Assembly (NCBI RefSeq): GCF_000003195.3
Contig: NC_012871.2
Span: 16,177,230 to 16,241,229 of the forward strand
From: Sorghum bicolor
Lineage: Eukaryota > Streptophyta > Magnoliopsida > Poales > Poaceae
Length of the DNA: 64,000 nucleotides
Reading direction: 5' to 3'
The stretch's first letter is position 1, and every line of letters starts with the position of its first letter. The notes under the pieces are model-generated. The model had not been told where the DNA came from. It made no database searches and saw only the letters and a list, made by a program, of their open reading frames with translations. Position numbers and translations under genes: made by a program. Positions 45,297 through 56,564 of the stretch are shown here, in pieces.

Positions 45297-45869
45297 TTAA
45301 TTCAGAAGAACCGCAAAACATGCTGAGACAGCGAGCAGCGATAGCAAGTAGAGAACCGCCGCGGCTGGGAGAGGCAGGCCGGCTGCCACCCAGAACGTCA
45401 TGGTCACCGTGAGCGCCATAGCAAACGACCACAGCGCCACCTCCGCGACGGTCGCCAGCCCGCCGTTGGAGCCACTGGCGTCGTCGCCGCCGCCCCTCTC
45501 GCAGGCCGCCACGCACGACATGACGAAGAAGATGCACAGCCACTCGGCCGCGAGGAGCACCAGCGTCCTCACGTCGTGGACCAACAGGTGCACGGAGAAG
45601 AGGAGGCCGACCACGAGCACCACCAGCGAAAGTGCGCGCACAGGCGTGGCGAGGAGGCGGCTGCCGCCGGCAGCCGGCTTCCTCGACGATTTGAGGAGTG
45701 GCGGCCGCGGAGACGGCGGTGGTGAATGTGGCAGCGGCTGCTCCTCCAAGTCGACGTCTTCCATGTTTTCCGGGCCTTCTTCCATCGTGCACTCACCACA
45801 CGGGCTTATTGCTATTATGTCTTCACAAGAAGGGCATCGGTAGTATATATATGCTTGGACTTGGACCAC
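45297..45869 (-). CDS. Uncharacterised four-transmembrane protein
   Basis: A GC-rich ORF of 190 codons unlike its AT-rich surroundings. The N-terminal part (~30-75) is acidic then Pro/Ser-rich and hydrophilic; four hydrophobic helices follow at about 78-98, 103-123, 144-164 and 169-188, ending close to the C-terminus. A Cys-bearing, Gly/Asp/Ser loop (~123-137) separates helices 2 and 3. An alternative start at Met29 (ATG ending at 45785, 162 codons) is attractive: a TATATATA run lies about 60 bases upstream of it, inside the codons of the longer version. I recognise no named family; it looks like a grass-specific small membrane protein. Single exon. No similarity to TE proteins in the window. 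Which membrane it sits in is unknown. Confidence 0.6.
   Translation of the reverse strand: MVQVQAYIYYRCPSCEDIIAISPCGECTMEEGPENMEDVDLEEQPLPHSPPPSPRPPLLKSSRKPAAGGSRLLATPVRALSLVVLVVGLLFSVHLLVHDVRTLVLLAAEWLCIFFVMSCVAACERGGGDDASGSNGGLATVAEVALWSFAMALTVTMTFWVAAGLPLPAAAVLYLLSLLAVSACFAVLLN
45844..45851 (-). promoter_or_regulatory. Possible TATA box for the four-TM gene
   Basis: TATATATA about 60 bases 5' of the ATG at 45785. If used, translation starts at Met29. A second TATATATA run lies near 45993-46002 and would suit the longer start. Confidence 0.35.
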
Positions 45870-45895
45870 AATGTTTTGTTGTCGTCGTTTGGTAC

Positions 45896-46709
45896 CTTCT
45901 TGTCGTCAGTGGTGATGGTGATCAAGATCCAATTATTTGGATGGATATATGTTTGAGGTTGGAAACATGGATAAGCTCTCCACTCCAAGAAACTGTGTAT
46001 ATATATGGTGAGTGTGTCTGAGTTATAAGGCGTCAAAATAAGTAGACGTGAATACCAACGCTCAGTTGAGTGTTTCGACTAGCTGATGTGGATATCAACT
46101 GAAGCAGTTTGTGCCCACGACGGACTAAACGATGAAATATTGAAATGTACATGCAGTTTGTCCTACAAATGGAGTCCAAAAGAGAAGTGCAGTATACGCA
46201 CACCATAGTTAACTAATATGTAATATACGGCATGGAAAGCGACTTACTCTGATGTCATGTATGGAGAGAATATAATGTTCACTGCATGCTGATGCAGGTA
46301 TCTCCGGCTAGCACAAAAACACTCCATTTGTGTTCGTCTCTTGAGTTATTCTATAATCTGTTCTGTTTGACCAAGTTTAATATAGCCTGACAAGTGCTTT
46401 TTATAATTAGGACTCTCAAGAGTCTTCCGTGGTGATCAAGAGATGACACTTGTTTGAATGGCTATGGTTTGAGGTTGGGTATGTAAGCTCTCCAAGAAAA
46501 TATGGTGATGAGTGATTGACTGTGTGTGAGAATATATAAGGCGTCAAAATAAGTAGACGTGAATACCATCGCTCGGTTGATGAGTGTTTCGACTAGCCGA
46601 TGTGGATATCCAACTGAAGCAGTTTGTGCACATGACGGACTAAACAATGAAGTACTTCTAGTTTGTCTTACAAATGGAGTCAGTATGAGAAAAGAACACA
46701 AAGTGCAAT
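45896..46709. repeat. Segmental duplication upstream of the four-TM gene
   Basis: 45896-46215 and 46425-46709 are diverged copies sharing AAGGCGTCAAAATAAGTAGA, CGATGTGGATATC-like words, GAAGCAGTTTGTGC and ACAAATGGAGTC. The second copy continues at 49521-49553 (TATACGCACACCATAGTTAA) after solo LTR E, so LTR E landed in it later. The first copy covers the probable promoter side of the gene. Confidence 0.8.
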
Positions 46710-49515
46710 TGTCACACCCATATTTTAAGAACAAAATATGATGCATAAAAGACTCATATGTGCTCCAGGAATAGTCGCACACATAAGTAGACAAATCTCA
46801 AATGTACCATTGCAGTGTTTATTACATAGCGGAACATAATAAATCACATAGTCTTACACAAAAATGATAATAATATTAAACAACGCTCTCGACGGAAGCT
46901 CCACACAGGGACAACATTGACTGGTTGACTCCAAGCCTAGTACTCATACGGTAATCCTCATTCCAGTCATCTTCATTATCATATCCTGAGGTGTTGGAAA
47001 ATTGCAAGAGTGAGCACATATCGTACTCAACAAGAATAACCAGGGGTTCATGAGACTCAAATATCTGACACTGGTTTGACTGCATTTAGCTTTTATATGT
47101 AGATAACATATTTATATTTGGATAGAAAATGTCAAGGTAGCATAATTAATCCCATAACCACATGATCAATGTATACAAGAATTAAGAATAACACAATTAA
47201 ACAACATAATAAACCATCCTTTATTATCATTAATCATGTTCATCAGTGTCCGTCTATTCCATCAGTTTTCCGGGCCGCCCGTATCCGTGGGCACGGCTAG
47301 TATACCAGATTTAACACTCTGCAGAGGTTGTATATCTTTACCCATGAGTCGTGATTTACCCTTTCGTCCGAGGTTGCAAGTCTCTTAACCCCCTTCCAAG
47401 GGAGGTCGGCAGGGATCACTATGAAGCCTTTCAAAGGTTTCGTCTAACAAGTTAGGGCCATTAGATTCACTCGGCAGGCAGATATAGAGCCCCCCTTCCA
47501 TGACACATAACCCGCAGCCTATACACACGGACAGAGGCCACACTATACCCAACGTGTCTAGCCATTCTTACACCATTTAAGGTAACCGCTAACAAGCTAG
47601 AAAAAGGTCATCATACTGAGCTAAAACCAGAGCCATATAGCCCTTATGGTTGTACGAGTTGTCCCAGCTTTTGCCAAGGGATAAGTCCTTATGGAGGGCC
47701 AAGATCAATCTGTCAAAAGTCAGAGTTCTTTCCAGAGTTCTTTCCACCCTTTATGTTCAAGTTGCTAGAAAGCTTATTTTATTGTTTATTGTATATTCAA
47801 ATATTCATGTTACAAGATCATGGATTAATAATTAAGCACTAGCAAGAACTACCCAAATGCATATCCAAAATAGGTAACAAGGAATTCAAGATAACAATCA
47901 TCTATGATGTTGCTAAGGTCATCAAGGTGGACACATGCATATGATAAATGTTATATTAATTGTGTATAGGTGACAAGGATATTCCCAAGTTATACTTGCC
48001 TTGATCAAAGCTCTCCTGAGCCTGCTGCTGATCTTCAAAAGCTTGACCTTGATCACCAACGTATCGCTCACCGTCTATACTCGATCATCAATCAACAACA
48101 CGCAATCCAATGTAGACAATCATACACGAAGCAAACAATATATAATTAGAACATTACACCAAACAGTTGTAAAACACAGATAAAAGTTTATCAAAATGTT
48201 CTACGCAGCGCTACGATCACACAAACATAAAGTTCACGAAAATCGGAATTAAAACGTGAAAGTTATGGATTTTCTAAGATTCCTATAGAGAAATAATTAA
48301 TTAAATATTACCAGGGAATTAAAAAGTTTCAAAACAGTAAACTAATATTTCTAACATGTAGAGCATGTAAATACGAAGGTAACGCAATTCGAATGGGTCA
48401 AATCGGACTTAAAATGAGCATTTTATGGCCAAAAGAAAATCAGTGGCAAACATGTAAATACTGAAAACGTATTTTAATTCAAACTGTGGCGGTTTACGTT
48501 TTCAAGACAGCAAAACGTAATTTCTCAAAGGCGCCAGGGACTGCGGAGCAAAAAGAAAAACTTACAGGGACTCTTAATCAAAATATACCCCCGAAGGGGT
48601 ATCTTCTGTTCTAGGCCGCTGATCCACGATCCGACGGTTCTCAGTCCAACTGGGGCGCCAGTCGGCGGCCGGCCGGCCGGCTCCCTGCTCCGGCGCGGTG
48701 GTGCGCCATGAGCGCCGCCGCTAAGCTCGCCGGCGCCTACGTTTTCTTGATTTTGTGCGCCAAAAACTGAGCCACGCGCTCCGGGGTGAAGAGGAGGGAG
48801 AGGCGAGCTCACTAAGGGATTTGTCTCGGGCCGGGAAGAAGAAGAAAGCTCGATTCACGGCGGAAGACACGTGCGGCTTCGGCAAGATCTACCCGAGCGC
48901 GGCTAGGGTTGCTCAGGCGCTTTCAGATCCAAAAACGCGTGCGGGGCAGGGCTAGGAGCCTAAATAGGGGCTCGGTTAGGCGCTTTGGCAAGGAAATCCC
49001 GCCGATTGCGGGATTGAATCGGTCGGTTTGGTGGGAGCTCGAGTCGGTCACGGCATGAGGAGGGAGAGAAGGTGGGAGAAGCCGCTGACAGGCGGGACCC
49101 CATCGTCAGCGTAAGAAGAGAGGAGAGGAGGCGCGGTTGGGCTGGGCGACTCTGGGCCGCGCAGGTGGGAAGGGAGGCGCGCTACTCACGGCGTGCCAGG
49201 CCGCTAGGCGGGCCGAGCGCAAAGGGGAAGGGGGCACTGGGCCGAGCTGGGGTGGTTTGCCCTTCCCTATCTTTTATTTATTTATTTTCTAAAGCATTTT
49301 CAAAGGGAATTTGAATACAATTAACTTCAGACCAAAAGCAACAAACATGACATAAAATATGCTACAGCATGAATGCAAAATGAAGTTTGCTAATCTTATG
49401 ATTAAATTTTATTTTCCACAAAAATTATTTAAGTGCTAAATTTAAATGCTCACAAAAATACTTAATTAAATCAAATTAATTCCTATTAATTGAAATGAAA
49501 TTTTTGGGTGTTACA
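46710..49515 (-). mobile_element. Solo LTR E, 2806 bp
   Basis: The plus strand starts TGTCACACCCATATTTTAAG and ends TTTTTGGGTGTTACA, with TSD GCAAT at 46705-46709 and 49516-49520. The terminal regions and the middle (AACCTCTGCAGAG-type block near 47.3 kb) are related to LTRs A and D. There is no internal region. The GC-rich part (48.6-49.26 kb) opens several frames but carries no known domain. Confidence 0.9.
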
Positions 49516-49614
49516 GCAATATACGCACACCATAGTTAATTAATATACTCTCTCACTAGTAGAGAAACGACCTTTGATCTCTCTGCCAAAATTTGCTTTA
49601 ATCCCAAAATTCTG

Positions 49615-49880
49615 TGCGTCCAGGACTAAAAGAACCTTTAGTTCTGGTTAGGTCTGCTAGCTGGGACTAAAGGCCCCAGCCCAACGGCTACTACGCCATG
49701 GTGGTGTGGCAAGGGACCTTTAGTTCTGGGTGTAACCACTAACCGGGACTAAAGGATAATCTTTAGTCCCAGTCTGTGGCTCCAACCGGGACTAAAGCTA
49801 TTGTCCCGACTGGTGGAGGGCCCATGGCTTGAAATGGATCTTTAGATCCGGTTCTATTCGCTAACCGGCACTAAAGCTCC
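49615..49880. repeat. CACTA-2 subterminal repeats
   Basis: GGGACTAAAG or its complement CTTTAGTCCC-like words occur at least eight times in alternating orientation, often with AACCGGGACTAAAG. In characterised CACTA elements such motifs bind the element's own protein. Confidence 0.75.
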
Positions 49881-50455
49881 ACCCTATATATCCCGACCAG
49901 CTTCTCGGCCAGCTTCTTTCTCCCCGAGCTTTCATTCAAATTTCAAGCCAATGTTCTTGCTTCCTCCATCCATTCTTCGATTCATCCATCGATTTCTTCA
50001 TCGATTCTTCGGTTCTAAAGGTTACCATCTTGATGCTCTCATGTTTTCTCATTCATTTTCATTTTGTAATGTACAATATATATATGGCGTTTTATTGTGT
50101 TTTTTATTTGTAAGCAATTTAAGGTCAAAATCACTTAAAGCTTGTATATTTGGATAAAGGAAGCTTAAAATATCTATTAAAAACTAGTATTCGTTGTTAA
50201 TTTGTAGCATGAATAGCACACTTCATTGTTTAGAGACATAGTGATTTTTAGAGTTTTTTTAATTATATTTATTTGTAAAATAATAATTTATTGTGTATTA
50301 TAAAATAAGTAACTTTCATAAATTAATTAATTAATTTATAACTTTTGTAGCAAGACTTTTAAAAATTTGTAACTTTTGTGATGGCATGCATGTTGCAAAA
50401 TTAACTAATTATGTTCTAGGGTTTAATATGGTATTTATTTAATGTAGTGCAGATG
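49881..50455. other. CACTA-2 untranslated 5' region
   Basis: AT-rich stretch between the subterminal repeats and the transposase frame, with intron- or leader-like texture; no other content seen. Confidence 0.4.
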
Positions 50456-51737
50456 AGTCGGATTGGATGTACATTGCTGATTGTCGCTCCCAAGAGTTCA
50501 TTGATGGTGTGCATTCTTTGTTACGTGTGGCCGAGGCAAACAAACGTGATGGTTTGATGTGCTGCCCATGTGCCATATGTAAGAATACTGTGGAATATGC
50601 TAGCTCAAGGACTCTTCATTCACACTTGTTCAAGTCAGGTTCCATGTCAAACTATATTTGTTGGACGAAGCACGGAGAAACTAGGGTTGTAATGGAAGAA
50701 GGTGAAGAAGAACAATGGGCCGATGATAACATTATTGTTGAATATGGTGCCTTTAAGGATACTGCAATGGGGGAAACTGAAGAAGAAGCAGGGGCAGAAG
50801 AGGATCCCGCTGATGATCTTGGTCAGACCATTCGTGACACATAAAGAGAATTTGAAAGTGAAAAGGAGAAGATCAAATTTGACCGCATGCTAGAGGATCA
50901 CAAGAAATTGCTATACCCAACTTGTGATGCGGGGCAGAAAAAGTTGGGTACCACACTAGAATTGCTGCAATCGAAGGCAAAGAATGGTGTATCTGATAAA
51001 GGATTTGGGGAGTTACTAAAAATCCAAAAGAAGATGCTTCCTAAAGATAATGAATTGCCCACCACTACGTACGAAGCAAAATAGGTAGTCTGCCCTTTAG
51101 GATTAGAAATCGAGAAGATACATGCATGTCCTAATGACTGCATTCTGTACCGCAAGGAGTACGAGAATAAGCAGCACACATACGTCAAGAGGAACATAAC
51201 ACCAAATTTCAATACTACTAGGGGTCCGTTGTCGAAGTTGAGGCCCTATTGGAATGATTTCATACAGTACAAGACATCAGAAGAGGGTGAGGCACGGGTG
51301 AGAAGGAACCAAGAGAATGCCTAGAAAAAGTATACCACCATGACATGGGATCAGGAGGATACGAGACTGCCATTCCCAAGTGGCAAAAAATGGAGGCCTG
51401 ATTGCCAAGGGGGTCGAACCAGAATCAGCCAAGTAGCCCCAACGTGCGAAAAATTGGTTTTTGGTCATGGGGGAAGACTCGACCCTGAGATGGGTGTAGC
51501 AGTTTATGAGCAAAAACTTCAAACAGCTGTAGAAAGATTGGCTTATGCTATACAAGCTAAAGAGATTGGTGCATTTAAGCCCAATAGAGAGAAGGATGAG
51601 CTAACGTATGCCATTGGGGCTGCTAAACATAGTGGCTGAACTAGAGGTTTAGGACGCAACACTTCATGGGAGCATGGTTTTCCTAATGATGGGGAAACCT
51701 ACCGAAGCCGCCAGAGAAGGAAGGAGGAGGAAGCCAC
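50454..51737 (+). pseudogene. CACTA transposase-like pseudogene (TNP2 N-terminus fused to a downstream part)
   Basis: An ATG at 50454 starts in a different frame (MSR...), one base off from the main frame that begins MYIADCRSQEFIDGVHSLL at 50467, the transposase-associated domain (CCPCAIC, TLHSHLFKSG, YICWTKHGE). The main frame continues with stops at 50842, 51082 and ~51319: KLLYPTCDAGQKKLGTTLEL, KAKNGVSDKGFGELLKIQKK, LGLEIEKIHACPNDCILYRK, all TNP2-like. It then runs directly into YWNDFIQYKTSEEGEARVRR, VFGHGGRLDPEMGVAVYEQ and HGFPNDGETYRSRQRRKEEE, text from the C-terminal or second CACTA protein. The TNP2 catalytic core is absent. No activity is possible. Confidence 0.82.
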
Positions 51738-53056
51738 TGTTGACACTTGCTAACACCACTTGAATACTAGGTTGTCATCTCCAGCATGGCACTAGAGTGT
51801 ACTATGGTATTTATACGCACACAGATAATCCGCAAGCGCACGGATACCGTTGAAGCTTTTACCCGGTTAAAGGTTTTATCGTATCCACAGGGAAACGGGA
51901 GAACCAACTACGCTCTAACTTAACCAAGATAGATAGATAGGTGTAAATAGGAAAGATGATAGAATCGAATAAGAACAATATTAAAGGTAAGATAACAGTG
52001 AGTGATAATATGGGAATAGAGAATAGAGCAATTCTAGTATATGGGCGATGGTAGCAGAATAGAGAGGATAACTATGGTTTCTCTACTTCAAAGGGGTATG
52101 TCTATGTCTGGGACGAACCACGTGATAAGAGTACACCACAAAGGATGCTTATCCATAGGCCGATAAACCCTACCCGTCCTGCTAACGAGAGGTGGACTAC
52201 AGGGGACCAACGTAACTGTCACCTACGTGGCCTACCACACGATCCAGCTAGTCAGGGGATATCCACAAGTAATCTAGGTCTAAGCACCACGCTTACACCT
52301 ATACTACAACTCTAACCTATAGGGTCCTATAGATTAGAAGTACTCAAAAGAGTTGTGAACCAGAACATACATGATTAGTAATTGCATAATGAATTAGAAG
52401 TAGATTACCAGAGTCATCCCATGAGCAAGCTTGATTAGAGCTTGATCATGGCGAAGTACAACCGGAGGAAGAACCGACAGGCCGGCCTCTCCTCTAATCC
52501 TCCTTCGCTCTCCATCTCGCTACTATCTAGATCTACTCTAGTTTAGAGAAGAGAGGAGAGCTCTCATCTCTAAACCCTAGCTTTTGCTCTGTCTATGAAT
52601 AATGAATAATGATCAAGGGGTGCGTCCTCTAGGGGCCAGGGAGTCTGGTTTTATAGTCCCCTCAAGTGAACCTGGGCCGTCGGATCAAACTGACATTGAT
52701 TGAACGGTTATTCTTGATCCTTTAGGTCGGTGGAGCATAATCCGCGAGATTGAGCGTGATTGGCCGAAAAAGGTGGGCGGGCGCCCTGTCCCTGACTCCG
52801 TTCGGTCTCCGCTTCCTTCCCGTGGCTTCTGGAGTCTTCTAGATGTAAGATAATTGCGCGGCACGTTGATATCTCTATGTAATCCCGACGTGTGGGCCTT
52901 TCTTCCTTATTTCCTGATAACCCCCTGCAGAAATAGACAAACACCAAAACTCGTGGAATTCTGTCAGATAAAACCCTAAGTCTTGATGTTGATTTCATTT
53001 GGATCCTTTTCTTTGTTTATTTGATAGTTACATTTGATACTTAAGGACCGTCAACA
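51738..53056 (-). mobile_element. Solo LTR B2, 1319 bp
   Basis: Starts TGTTGACACTTGC and ends GGACCGTCAACA on the plus strand, with TSD GCCAC at 51733-51737 and 53057-53061. It shares with B1 the CACGGATACCG block, GGGCCGTCGGATCAAAC and the CCCGTGGCTTCTGGAGTC site where CACTA-1 sits in B1. About 75 extra bases at its start are missing in B1. No interior. Confidence 0.9.
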
Positions 53057-53071
53057 GCCACGCGTAATTGA

Positions 53072-54417
53072 ATGTTGTTGCTGATGCTCTGTCACATTGT
53101 GAAATATAAGAAAGGTAAGGACAATGTTGTTGCTGATGCTCTGTCATGAAAGAGTGTGTTGTTAAACCAACTTGAGGTAAAGGTTTTGGGACTTGAAAGT
53201 TTGAAAGAACTGTACAGTAATGACCCTGAATTTTCAGAACCATATAATCATTGTAAAAATGGAAAAGGTTAGGAAAAGTATCATATACATGATGGATTTT
53301 TGTTTAGAGCTAACAAAATCTGTGTTCCAAATTCTTCGGTTAGATTGCTTTTGTTGCAGGAGTCTCATGGGGGAGGATTGACAGGCCATTTTGGACAAAG
53401 AAAAACCAATGAGCTGCTAGAAGATCATTTTTATTGGCCCAAGATGAGAAGAGATGTCATCAGATTGAACCCTCATGGTTTAAACTGAACCCTCATGGTT
53501 TATATACTCCTTTACCTACTCCTAAAACTCCTTGGGAAGACATAAGCATGGATTTTGTCTTGGGGTTGCCTAGAACTCAGAAAGGAAAAGATTCAATTTT
53601 TGTTGTGGTTGATAGATTTTCAAAGATGGCTCATTTTATTCCTTGTAACAAGAGCGACGATGCTTCACATATTGCTAATTTGTTCTTCAGGGAAATTGTG
53701 CGGCTGCATGGAATGCCTAGAACCATTGTATCTGATCATGATGTCAAGTTTGTGAGCTATTTTTGGAAAACATTATGGGCAAAGCTCGGAACCAAGCTTT
53801 TGTTCTCCACCACTTGTCACCCTCAAACCGATGGACAAACTGAAGTGGTGAATCGCACATTGTCAATGTTGCTGCGAACTATGATGAAAAAGAACCTGAA
53901 GGTTTGGGAGGAATGTTTGCCACAGTGGAGTTTGCATATAACAGGGCAGTACACTCTACCACTAATATGTGTCCTTTTGAAATTGTATATGGGTTCAAAC
54001 CTATTGCTCCGATAGATTTATTGCCCCTTCCATTGCAGGAAAGAACCAATATGGAAGCCTCCAAGCATGCTGCATACATCAAGAAGATACACGAGAAGAC
54101 CAAGGAAGCAATTGAACTCAAGGCAGGACGCAAGGCTGCAACTATGAACAAACATAGGAAGAAGGTGTTATTTGAACCCGGGGACTTGGTGTGGATACAC
54201 TTGCGCAAGGATCGCTTTCCTCAGCAGCGCAAATCAAAATTGCTGCCACGAGGAGATGGTCCATTTCGTGTTCTTGAGAAGATCAATGACAATGCATACA
54301 AGATTGATCTTCCTGCAACTTATGGCGTGAGCAACTCCTTCAATGTTGCTGATCTCTCACCATTCACAAGTGAAGACACTTTAGAGTCGAGGACGACTCC
54401 TTTTCAAGGGGGGGGGA
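53072..54417 (+). pseudogene. pol: C3: truncated gypsy pol (RNase H end, integrase, C-terminus)
   Basis: The sequence is nearly identical to 59857-61198 of C2. It starts abruptly in the RNase H end, after a 10-base remnant (53062-53071) of unclear origin. The integrase keeps the DDE core ([28 protein letters not shown]) but the zinc-finger half with [12 protein letters not shown] is deleted and replaced by a duplicated TGAACCCTCATGGTTTAAAC. Other lesions: a TAG in the EKVRKS-type linker near 53268, and a one-base loss at CCACAGTGG (~53921). It ends at a PPT (54406-54417) directly before an LTR it shares with C2. Confidence 0.88.
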
Positions 54418-55611
54418 TGATATGACCACGCCACCAAGTAAGATGTCACAAGCTCCAAGTCAAGCTACACCCACTCAAGTTTCACCTACACCGACACCAA
54501 CTCAAGTCATCGATGGACCGATTACACGTAGTCGTGCAAAGAAGCTACAACAAGAGGTCCACGCGCTACTTTGTGAGATTCATTTTAACATTAATGATAA
54601 TTATATACTACCTAAGTGTTGTACCTTGATTGTACTGAGGTATATAGAAGAAGAGAAGGAAGAATCGGACCATGAAGAACGGACCAGTGCAAGTTCCAGA
54701 AGAAGTCAAAAACGGACCAGTGGAAGTCAAAAACGGACTAGTGCAAAGAATCTTCATAACTTTTTACTCACAAAAGCTATGATGGTCTATGAGCACTTGT
54801 TGGAAAGCTTGACGAGTCTAATTTCCAATGAATCCAGTGGCGACCAGTTTGGATACTCCATATTGCCTGCAGACCAGAATTAGTACAGACTGCTCAGAAG
54901 GTCAACAGTCTGTCATGACAGAATGTTGGTACAAATTGACAAGTAAAACTGTACCAATCTACAAAGTTTCGTACTGGTTGGCATACATTGCTGGAAAGCC
55001 CTTTGAGTCTAGTTTCACACCCAAGAAACGGTTCATCATTTGGACTTCCCAATAAAACGTTATGGTCAGTTTATTAGAAACTGCTCTGGAGGCCAACAGT
55101 CACGCGAAGCCACTTCGGGAATCCATTTCGAGGGGACCTTTTACATTGTCTTCTCTCAGAAACTCTATTTCGTTTTCATACCTATCTAGCAGGGCTGTTG
55201 CTAGTATAAATACCCCCTAAGACTCATTGTAATCGAAGACTTTGATAATTGAAATACAGAACCCCTTTGTTCAGCTGCGTGCTAACAAATCCAGAGAGTG
55301 ATCTCTACCCCTTTGCTCTTGTGATTTCCTCGCGGGATTACATAGGCGGCGGCTTCATCCGCTCCCAATTGGTGCTCCTACTCCCTTCAAGGTATTCCTT
55401 GATTGATTGTAGGCTGTGTTGGTTGGTTCCTTGAGAGTGTGGTTGGGCGAATCCTCGATTCAGGTTGCCGGTTAAAGACGGTGGTTGGCTTCGAGTTTTA
55501 TTTGCCAGGTTGCACTAGTTATCGCTGCTTGCAGCAAGTTATCCGGCTGTTCTTCAGCTAGTTATCGGTGTTCTTCCTACGTCGTGAAGATCGGGACAAC
55601 GTGACGCATCA
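54418..55611 (+). repeat. Shared LTR between C3 and C2
   Basis: 1194 bp from TGATATGACC to GACGCATCA. It acts as 3' LTR of C3 (after its PPT) and 5' LTR of C2 (before its PBS). Confidence 0.93.
55205..55212 (+). promoter_or_regulatory. TATA box in C2 5' LTR
   Basis: TATAAATACCCCC, conserved in position in all C-family LTRs; likely core promoter of the element's RNA. Confidence 0.6.
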
Positions 55612-55613
55612 TC

Positions 55614-55625
55614 TGGTATCAAAGC
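55614..55625 (+). other. Primer-binding site of C2
   Basis: TGGTATCAAAGC two bases after the LTR; same one-base variant as C1. Confidence 0.85.
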
Positions 55626-56564
55626 TTTCGTTACCATGGTAGGAATTTTATCCCTAGCTACATATATATTTTGCTTCGTCCTATCCACCAAAAAGCCTGA
55701 AAAATATATTGCTTAGACCTTTGTTTCAATCTGTTATTTTAGTGAGTTCGGTTAAGTCGCAGTCCATTAGAGTCTTTGTTTTAGTTGCTGATCATTTATC
55801 CTTCGCGTGTTCTTTGTGCCTCTTTTATATCTAAAAATCCCCACAAAAAAAATCTCTATAGCCTATATCATCCTTTGTGTTAACTTTGATCCTATCTAGC
55901 TAGTGGTTGTTGTTTTATTTCTGTCTTTAGTTGTGCAAGTATCATAATCTGATCCCTGTTTTTAGTTCTATATATAAAAAAAAGTGTGTCAAAAAAAAAG
56001 TGCAAAAATAAAGTGAAGTGAAAAAAAAAGTTGAGAAAGGTTCAGAGAGAAAGTCTGAAAGATTAGTTGGTTTATGTGCACAAGTGCTGAAAGTTTCATA
56101 TCAAGTTCTACAACCAGTTTGCTATCTTTGTTTGGTGCAAAACTTTGGTTGGGTCTGATTGCAACACTTGCATCCCAATCATACTCCTTGTTTGCATCAA
56201 TTCTGAAATTTCTTTGCGTGTGTGTGATCTATTTATACACTTCGAATCTTTTGATCAGCACTAGGCAGAGAACTTCTAGTTTGGATCGTTACTTAACTTT
56301 ACAACAACTAGAATTCAGATTGCATTCCTTGTGTATTACTCCCTACCAAGCTCCACATAAAAAAAACCATCGTAATCGGTAATCTCTGTTCTTGTATTCG
56401 CCTCGCCATCACTTTCAGTTGCCACCACACATTTGTTTTCCTTGTAATCTGCAGCAGAGGAATTCATAAGAGCCTTGGTGGTTAGAGAGGTGAGTTGTGA
56501 GGGCCACCAAATTTTCATATTCCACAAATACAAATTATTTGTATTCAGCTAACCTTACAGGAAG
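55626..56564 (+). other. Untranslated leader of C2
   Basis: About 940 bases before gag. It contains an A-rich stretch (55975-56035) and a 102-codon open frame at 56074-56382, hydrophobic in its middle, also open in C1. I do not regard it as a demonstrated gene. Confidence 0.5.

Larger units (their letters stand above)
49554..51737 (+). mobile_element. CACTA-2: CACTA element remnant with decayed transposase
   Basis: The left terminus CACTAGTAGAGAAACGACC is of the common grass CACTA type, followed at 49.62-49.87 kb by repeated GGGACTAAAG/CTTTAGTCCC subterminal words in both orientations. A transposase-like frame follows. The right end is missing: solo LTR B2 and then gypsy fragment C3 follow. 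The 3 bp outside the left end are TCT. Confidence 0.82.

Noticed and set aside
48525..49314. Possible gene in LTR E
   Set aside because: Short frames in both orientations, no domain, located inside a solo LTR; the equivalent GC-rich block exists in LTRs A and D with different frames.
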